Positions 57,308-64,000 of a stretch of DNA of 64,000 bases are shown piece by piece. The position numbers and the translations under genes were made by a program. Each line of letters starts with the position of its first letter. Position 1 is the stretch's first letter. The notes beneath the pieces were generated by a model that saw only the letters and a list, made by a program, of their open reading frames with translations, was not told the origin of the DNA and searched no databases. Origin of the DNA: Zanthoxylum bungeanum (lineage: Eukaryota; Streptophyta; Magnoliopsida; Sapindales; Rutaceae); contig SKCR01023789.1 in NCBI GenBank assembly GCA_019454045.1, positions 221,458 to 285,457 of the forward strand, written 5' to 3'.

Positions 57308-58890
57308 GGACAAATCTCAGGATCTCCAGTGCGGCAAGCGGGGTCACTGGAAGCGTGACTGCCGTGAGTACAAGGCGCTCCAGAAAGAGATAAAGGCGGG
57401 CAAGGCACCGGCCTCAGGTATGTTTGTTATTGAAATAAACATGGCTACTTCTAGTTTTAAAAATCAGATTTTTTATTCTGGTTGTGGTACTCATATATGT
57501 ACTGATGTGCAGGATCTGCAGATTAGCAGGAAACTGGCTTCAGGGGAGATTGATCTACGTGTTGGAAACGGGACACCTGTTAGTGTTTTGGCCGTGGGCA
57601 CTTTTGTTTTGGAACTACCCTCGGGGCATGCACTTGAACTTAATGACTGTTATTATGTACCTAGTTTGACTAGGAATATTATTTCTGTATCTATGTTAAC
57701 CCAATGTAGGTATACTTTTGTATTTAGAAACACTGGGTGTTATTTATATAAAAACGATGTAGAAATTTACACTGCTGTTGCAAATAATGGTCTTTATATT
57801 TTGAATATAAATTTATCTCCAACATATAATATAACAAACAAAAGGCTCAAAATGAGTAACAAAGGTGAAACTTATATATGGCACTGTCGTCTAGGACACA
57901 TAAACAAGACTCGCATATCCACCCTTTCGAAGAGTGAGTACTTGAACGGTTTTGATCCAAATTCATATGGCGTCTGCGAATCTTATTTATTAGGCAAAAT
58001 GCCTAAAACACCTTTTAGCAGTAAGGGTGAACACGCCACCGAACTGTTAGCCCTAGTCCATAGTGACGTATGTGGGCCCATGTCTTGCCAGGCTAGAGGT
58101 GGATATGAATACTTCGTAACCTTTAAGGATGATGCATCGCGTTATGGTTATGTGTATCTTATAAGACACAAGTCGGAAACTTTTGAGAAATTCAAAGAGT
58201 TTCGACACGAAGTTGAAAAATAGACAGACACGAGTATTAAGACATTACGATCGGACCGTGGTGGAGAATACTTGAGCAATGAGTTTCTAGATTACTTGAA
58301 AGAATATGGTATTCTTTCACAGTGGACTCCTCCTTGAACACCGCAATTAAACGGTGTGTCCGAACGGAGAAACCGTACTTTGTTGGACATGGTAAGGTCT
58401 ATGATGAGTCGCACTGAGCTACCTATTTCCTTTTGGGGATTTGCATTAAACAGTGCAATTCTTATTTTGAATAAGGTTCCGTCAAAGTCTATTCAACAGA
58501 CTCCGTATGAGATATGGACAAGAAATAAACCGGGTTTCTCGTTCTTGAAGATTTGGGGATACTAGACATACGTCAAGCGTTTGGAAGGTACCAAACTTGA
58601 ACCCAAATCGGATAAATGCCTTTTCGTAGGATATCCTAGGGAAACCAAAGGATATTACTTCTATCACCCATGAGAGAACAAAGTATTTGTTGCTCTACAT
58701 GCTGTTTTCCTTGAGAAGGAATTCCTAAATGTAGTGGTTAGTGGGAGGAAAGTAGAACTTGATGAAAATCGTAGTGATACTGTTCCTGGCATAGAATCCT
58801 CAATGGAACAAGAACAGTCCATCCGGGATGAGACTATACCACAATCTTCTATTACACAAGGACCGCGTAGGTCGGAGAGAGTCAGGAAAT
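57282..58890 (+). pseudogene. Cop3 protease and integrase, several nonsense codons
   Basis: One frame runs from the zinc knuckle through protease to integrase. The protease site reads FYSGCGTHICTD, with Tyr where copia proteases have the catalytic Asp of DSG, so it is probably inactive. The integrase zinc finger HCRLGHINK...CESYLLGK has Tyr in place of its last Cys. The core keeps LVHSDVCGP, LRSDRGGEY and NGVSERRN, so the DDE triad is intact. Stops in frame are TAG 58221-58223, TGA 58335-58337, TAG 58563-58565, TGA 58671-58673 and TAA 58890-58892. The longest uninterrupted stretch is 57282-58223 (313 codons). Confidence 0.88.
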
Positions 58891-58892
58891 AA

Positions 58893-60248
58893 CCTGTGAG
58901 GTATGGATTCCTGATCTTACCTAATGTAGATATTAATCTCATTGAGGATAACGAACTGGCTACGTATGAGGAAGCGATACAAGATATCGATTCCGCTTTA
59001 TGGCAAGAAGCCATGAAGTCCGAGATGGATTTCATGTACACCAACCAAGTTTGGACACTGGTTGATGCACCAGAAGGCGTAAAGCCTATTGGATGCAAAT
59101 AGATCTTCAAGAAGAAGACTGACATGGATGGCAACGTACAAACATACAAAGATGGGCTTGTAGCGAATGGGTATCATCAACGACATGGTGTCGATTACGA
59201 TGAAACTTTCTCACCCGTTGCCATGATCAAATTCATTCGGATAATGCTTGCAATTGCTGCATATTTCGATTGTGAGATATGGCAGATGGACGTTAAAACC
59301 ACTTTCCTTAACGGAAACCTTTTGAAGGATGTTTATATGCAATAGCCTGACGGTTTTATCGTACCTAGACTTGCAAACAAGGTTTGTAAGTTAAATCAGT
59401 CCATCTATGGACTGAAGCAAGCATCGCAGTCATGGAACCAACATTTTGATGAGATCATAAAAGAATATGATTTCATTCAAAACGAAGATGATCCTTGTGT
59501 ATACAAGAAGGTTAGTGGGAGAGCACTAACTTTTATTGTCCTTTATGTTGACGATGTATTGCTAATAGGCAATGACATTCCCATGTTAACGTCGGTGAAA
59601 GCTTGGCTTTCATTGAAATTCTCCATGAAAGATCTGGGAGAAGCAGCCTTTATTCTGGGAATAAAGATCTACCGGGATAGATCTAGAAAGCTGCTTGGAC
59701 TCTCCCAGAGTACGTATGTTGACAAAGTGTTGAAGAGATTCAACACGGATCAGTCCAAGAGAGGACAGTTGCCAATGTCACATGGCGTCTATCTATCTAA
59801 GGACATGTGTCCTAAAACTCAAGATGAGAGAGACAACATGAATCGGATACCGTTCACCTCGGCAGTCGGATCGATCATGTATGCCATGATATGTACGCGA
59901 CCTGATGTCTCCTATGCTTTGAGCATGTGTAGTCGCTATCAGGCCGATCCAGGAGAAGGTCACTGGATGGCGGTTAAGAATATCCTAAAGTATCTTAGAC
60001 GAACTAAGGATGCTTTCTTAATCTATGGAGATAGAGAACTTGAGGTAACTGGGTATACCGATGCAAGTTTCCAAACCGACAAAGACGACTGTAAGTCGCA
60101 ATCAGGGTACATATTTTGTTTGAATAACAGAGCAGCGAGTTGGAAATCTTCGAGAAGAAAGACACTGTTGCCGATTCAACAACTGAAGCGGAGTACATTG
60201 CTACAGTTGAAGCAGCAAAGGAAGCAGTTTGGATCCGAAAATTCCTAA
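58893..60248 (+). pseudogene. Cop3 reverse transcriptase, two nonsense codons
   Basis: It continues the same frame. LWQEAMKSEMDFMYTNQVW opens the copia RT domain. GVDYDETFSPVAMIKFIR, then WQMDVKTTFLNG, SIYGLKQASQSWNQ, the catalytic VLYVDDVLLIGN and MKDLGEAAFILGIKI follow. Stops fall at 59100-59102 (TAG, at the Trp of the usual KWIFK) and 59343-59345 (TAG). The last 229 codons (59559-60248) are open and pass into RNase H (MYAMICTRPDVSYAL, VTGYTDASFQTDKDD). All RT catalytic Asp residues are present, so inactivation rests on the stops. Confidence 0.9.
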
Positions 60249-60480
60249 TTGGATTAGGAGTAGTTCCGTTAGCTGCTGAGCTCGTTCCATTGTATTGTGA
60301 TAGTAACGGGGCTATAGCGCAGGCTAAGGAATCGCGATCTCATCAATGATCCAAGCATGTTCTTCGACGTTTTCATTTGATACGTGAGATCATACATCGT
60401 GGTGATGTGAAGGTCGAGAAGGTCGCATAAGATGAAACATGGCAGATCCGCTGACGAAAGCGATTCCTCAGTAAAAGTTT
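60004..60480 (+). pseudogene. Cop3 RNase H, frameshifted
   Basis: The domain begins in the RT frame with GYTDASFQTDKDDCKSQSGY. It shifts frame near 60140 to KDTVADSTTEAEYIATVEAA and LYCDSNGAIAQAK (60140-60349), and ends in degraded sequence around CAGATCCGCTGACGAAAGC (60443-60461), the usual 'ADPLTK' end. The catalytic Asp and Glu motifs are visible but split over two frames. Confidence 0.85.
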
Positions 60481-60525
60481 GAGCGACATGTACATAGTTC
60501 AGGTATTAGATGCTTGAGTGACTGG

Positions 60526-61384
60526 CTTTTACCGTTTATGATTCATTTAGTTTGATATATATAAATGGTAAATGTCCATATGATTAGTTCCAGATTGAGA
60601 TGATATGAGACAGTATCAATCCATAAAGGTTTAAAATAATAAATATCCATAGTCGTAATATTATCGAGATTGGACATCGATAATGCGGAATAGACTAGTA
60701 TTGCACTTGTATGCGTTGTGAGGGCATAACGACATAGTTCTCATATATTTAAGTATAGGATACTTATGCAAGTGCGATAGGAGGTTGTGTTTTACCGATG
60801 GTACGTAAAATAGCTTCGCTCTGGATAGACCCCGCGGAATCCCATTGGTAGTATGTATATGTGTCTATGGGAGTCCGCTTCAGGGTATGTGTATTTGGTC
60901 TTAACTTGAGACTTGCATCGCTAATACTTGCGACAATCGGTAAACTTTGGTTTTGGTCGTCCAGGGCTTTAACAGGTTCTGTGTACGCCTCTGCTGGGTT
61001 TACTGAGAATCGTAGTGTATTGGATGTGATGTCAAGATGGAAGTATCACTTCAGACATATGGAGATGATGATCACGCAGGGATTCAGAATTGGTTCTCTA
61101 TTGTGTTGCAACCATCGGGATAATATGACAAGGTCATGATTATCCGATTCAAATAGACTAGTTGCTTGATATCCGATATATGCTTCGTACGGGGCAGACA
61201 CTATTCCTGCCCTAGGCCTTGCACGTGACATCTGATACTGGATCGCAATACACTATACTACGGTATACTACGCCTGATTAAGATCGTATATTCCAGTAAG
61301 AAAATTTTGGAGAATTGGGTAGACATGGCGCTTTGCTAGCAGCCAACCTTGTCTTGTAAATCGGTAAAAATGTAGTACGGGGTA
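60526..61384 (+). repeat. Cop3 3' LTR, truncated start, cut by Cop4
   Basis: It matches the 5' LTR from 52628 onward. The purine tract and the first 87 bp of LTR are deleted, so GAGTGACTGG joins directly to CTTTTACCG. It stops at ..GGGGTA where Cop4 begins. The remainder should lie beyond 64000. Confidence 0.85.
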
Positions 61385-63443
61385 TGTTGGAGTTTTTCAA
61401 GGTCCCAAGATCAAAAATCAAGCATGAATATCAAGTGAATACAACGACGAAAGTGCGGAATACTTACATCGAGCGGTTGAGCGACGATTTGGGCAACAAA
61501 AAATTCTGATTTTCTTCACTGTTGGCGAGCAGTGGGCTGCTGTGAACAGTGATGTGCGCCCCTTCACTTCAAGTTTTGAAGCTCCAAGCTTCACCGAATG
61601 GATTCCGGCTCATGGGTTAACTTCCCTATCACCTTCGCATTGAACTCGGAGTGTGCTAGCACTCTTGTTTTGCCACAAAACACACTTGTTCCCTTTATTT
61701 CCTTTGTGTTTCACGGCAGTTCACTGCCTTAAGAAACCAGAAATTTCGTGAAGAGAGGAGAGGAGAAGAAGAGGAGAGAGATGAGGGAAAATGATCTTGT
61801 GTTGGTATTACGGGTTTTGCTTCCTTTTGTATCAAATACCAAATGAATTCATTTGAAATTCATTTCAAAGCAATTTGACTTTATGTCAACAACACACATC
61901 ACTTTCAATCAACAAGTCACATCACATCACTTTTCAAACATCAATCAATCCAATCAATTGTCACATCACTCAAAGTGACATGATTTGACGCTTGATATGA
62001 CACTAGATGCGACTAGCGATTTGACGCTTGATTTGACGTGCCGCACTCGAATTCTAAATACGAATGCGCTCGTAAAAATCTCGGGCTCGGGTTCGTTAAT
62101 TCCAAATTAACAAATTTTTCGTTGCGTCGTAATTAAACGATTACGCCAAGCGAAATCACTATTCACGTCGCTAACGAATTAATTCTAAATTAATTCGTTC
62201 GCCCGAATTAAAATCTAATTTTAATTCTGCGTCGAAATCCAATTTCGATTAATATATCAAATATATTAATTCCTCGATTAATTCCAAATTAATGTTTCTC
62301 TCTCTTTAATCGTTATTTTATCCTAGATAAAATATCTCCGCAATTAATCCCAGATTAATTTTCTCTCTCATCTAATTAATCCCAGATTAATATAAGTGCG
62401 AGTCATACGTCATCGGTGAATCTTTGGGAAGCGACCCATGAGATCCCCGGATATGTTGGTAGTCAAATCGGTCGTCGGACTATCCGAACACGTAAGTACC
62501 TCGTACTACGTTTTACCGATTTACAAGACAATGTTGGCTTCTAGCAAAGCACCATGTCTATCCAATTCTCCGGAAACATCCTTACAGGAATAAGGATCTA
62601 TATCAAGCGTAGTATACCGTAGTATCGTGCATATCGGTCCAGTATCGGATAATCACGTGCTAGGGCTGTGGCTAGATAAGTGTCTACCCCGTCCGAAGCA
62701 CATATCGGATGTCTGGCAACATAGTCTCTATAATCGGATATACATGACCTAGTCACAATATCCCGATTGGTTACGCAACACTCAAGAGCACTAGTACCGT
62801 ATCCTGCGTGACATCGTCTCCAATATGACTGAAGTGACACTTCCGTCTTGACATCACACCCAATACTCTACGACTCTCTGATAAACCCAGAAGTGGTGTA
62901 CACAGAACCGGTCAAAGCCCCCTACCACCAAGACCAAAGTTTATCGATTATCGTAAGTATTAGCGATGCAAGTCTCAGGTTAAGACTATACACACCTACC
63001 TTGATTTCGCCTCCCATAGACACATAGTCATAATACCAATGGGATTCCGAGGGGTCTATCCAGAGCGAAGCTGTTTCCCGTACCATCGGTGAAACACGAC
63101 CTCCTATCTCACTTGCATAAGTATCCAATACTTATATATATGAGAACTATGCCGTTGTGCCCTCACAACGCACACAAGTGCAATACTAGCCTATTCCGCA
63201 TTATCGATGTCCAGTCTCGATAATACTACGGCTAGGGATATTTAATGATTAATCCTTCGTGGACTGATACTGTCTCATATCATCTCAATCCAGGAACTAA
63301 TCATAGGGACCTCTCTTCATTTATATATCTATGGTGATCTAATCACAAATGATGAGAGTGCAATTTCCTTATTACATAGTTAATTTGCTACAACAACACA
63401 ATGTTCTGTGCAACTAGTGACGCTATGGGTCATTTGTCCAACA
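61385..63443 (-). repeat. Cop4 3' LTR
   Basis: The LTR is 2,059 bp. In element sense it begins TGTTGGACAAATGACCC and ends AAAAACTCCAACA. The palindrome array is at about 62095-62395. The non-array part near 61480-61780 differs most from the other copies. Confidence 0.9.
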
Positions 63444-64000
63444 ATCTCCCACTTGGCACGTAGCGAGTCACTCAAGTGTCCTACACCGAACTATGTACGG
63501 TTCGCTCAAATTGCTGAGGAAATGTTTTTGTCAGCGGATTTGTTTGATTATCATTTAACGCGATTTATACGATCATCACATCGCCACAATGTATGATCCG
63601 AACGAATCAGATGATATAGAAGTATATATCTGGATCGTCGATGAGACCATAATTCTTTAGCCTGTGCTGATGCCTAGCTCAGCTGCTAACAGAACTGTAT
63701 CTAATCTAATTAGATATGTATCGACCCAAATGACTTCTATTGCTGCCTCAGCTGCTGCAATTAACCCGCATTTGTTGTTTATGCGGTAATAGTATCTTGC
63801 TTGGAAGATTTCCAGCTCACTGCACCGTTATTCAAACTGTATAGTACCGTTTGAGACTTTTAGTCGTCTTTATCGGTTATAGGAAACTTGCTACAGTGAT
63901 CCCAGTCACTTCAAGTTCTCCTTCTCCATAGATTAAGACAGCATCCTTAGTTCTCTAAGATACTAACGGATGTTCCTAACATCAATCCAGTGACTATCAC
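63444..64000 (-). pseudogene. Cop4 RNase H end, degenerate
   Basis: The purine tract (rc ATCTCCCACTTGGC, 63444-63457) is followed by sequence closely matching the Cop1 interior at 13083-13640. That corresponds to the C-terminal RNase H of copia pol. No open frame survives. It ends at the window edge. Confidence 0.7.

Larger units (their letters stand above)
45051..64000 (-). mobile_element. GypB: Tat-type gypsy element, 3' part, running out of the window
   Basis: A minus-strand Ty3/gypsy element has its 3' LTR at 45051-48164, purine tract, repeat-rich 3' UTR, and pol in the order RT, RNase H, archaeal-type RNase H, integrase when read in element sense. The extra RNase H between RNase H and integrase is the hallmark of the Tat lineage. 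Cop3 interrupts it at 52541, upstream of RT. Gag, most of protease and the 5' LTR lie beyond the window, if they survive. The end coordinate is the window edge; 52541-64000 is nested copia sequence. Confidence 0.85.
52541..64000 (+). mobile_element. Cop3: copia element with recognisable pol, running out of the window
   Basis: A + strand copia element is inserted in GypB. It has an intact 5' LTR (52541-54487), variant primer site, long leader, gag (56621-57307), and protease-integrase-RT-RNase H in one main frame (57282 to about 60140). Its 3' LTR is damaged: the purine tract and first 87 bp are deleted, and Cop4 cuts it at 61384. The end coordinate is the window edge; from 61385 on the sequence is Cop4. 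It is the best preserved relative of Cop1 and Cop2, and I used it as the reference for reading those. Confidence 0.88.
61385..64000 (-). mobile_element. Cop4: copia element, 3' LTR and end of interior
   Basis: A minus-strand member of the same copia family is inserted into the Cop3 3' LTR. Its LTR (61385-63443) is followed by the purine tract and by degenerate RNase H sequence to the window edge. The 5' LTR and any target duplication are outside the window. Confidence 0.85.

Noticed and set aside
1..64000. Host protein-coding, tRNA or rRNA genes
   Set aside because: None of the reading frames outside the elements shows a recognisable domain, and I saw no tRNA cloverleaf or rRNA sequence. TGGTATCAGAGC matches are primer sites, not tRNA genes.

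Overview
This window looks like plant nuclear DNA, probably from a eudicot. It is almost entirely transposable elements nested inside one another. I recognise no host gene, rRNA, tRNA or CRISPR array. The evidence for a plant is: long LTRs beginning TGTTGG or TGTAACATCCC; primer-binding sites for initiator tRNA-Met (TGGTATCAGAGCC); Ty1/copia and Ty3/gypsy pol genes, including a Tat-type gypsy with a second RNase H; and a degenerate plant pararetrovirus (Caulimoviridae) integrated between AT microsatellites.

Layout from the outside in. (1) 1-2427 is a decayed + strand gypsy-type gag-like sequence. (2) CopA, a minus-strand copia, follows. Its 3' LTR is split into 2428-3020 and 39706-41648, and its eroded interior runs 41649-45050. 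(3) Inside the CopA LTR sits a minus-strand non-autonomous gypsy-like element of LARD type. Its two giant LTRs (3021-33182 and 33796-39705 before subtracting insertions, about 4.5 kb each in origin) enclose only 613 bp (33183-33795). (4) Its first LTR was then invaded by the pararetrovirus (5311-10875), by Cop1 (minus, 10978-20758) and by Cop2 (plus, 21219-31212, TSD tgcta). Its second LTR holds a solo copia LTR (36764-38909, TSD gctac). (5) From 45051 a minus-strand Tat-type gypsy, GypB, shows its 3' LTR (45051-48164), a repeat-rich 3' UTR, and IN, archaeal-type RNase H, RNase H and RT in that order. (6) GypB is cut by Cop3 (plus, from 52541). The 3' LTR of Cop3 is in turn cut by Cop4 (minus, 61385 to the window end).

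No element looks autonomous. The pararetrovirus is scrambled: its protease-RT block is inverted inside its second ORF, and a perfect 114-bp inverted duplication breaks the movement/coat polyprotein. Cop1 and Cop2 share three identical nonsense codons, so their lineage apparently moved after losing coding capacity. GypB and Cop3 keep most catalytic residues but carry several stops.

The most interesting unexplained signal is in the LTRs of the Cop1-4 and solo family: a run of eight or nine consecutive short palindromes, each with a 3-nt loop usually ending in G. Paired arms change together between copies, as if structure is being preserved. The giant LARD LTRs carry their own set of four GC-rich hairpin repeats.
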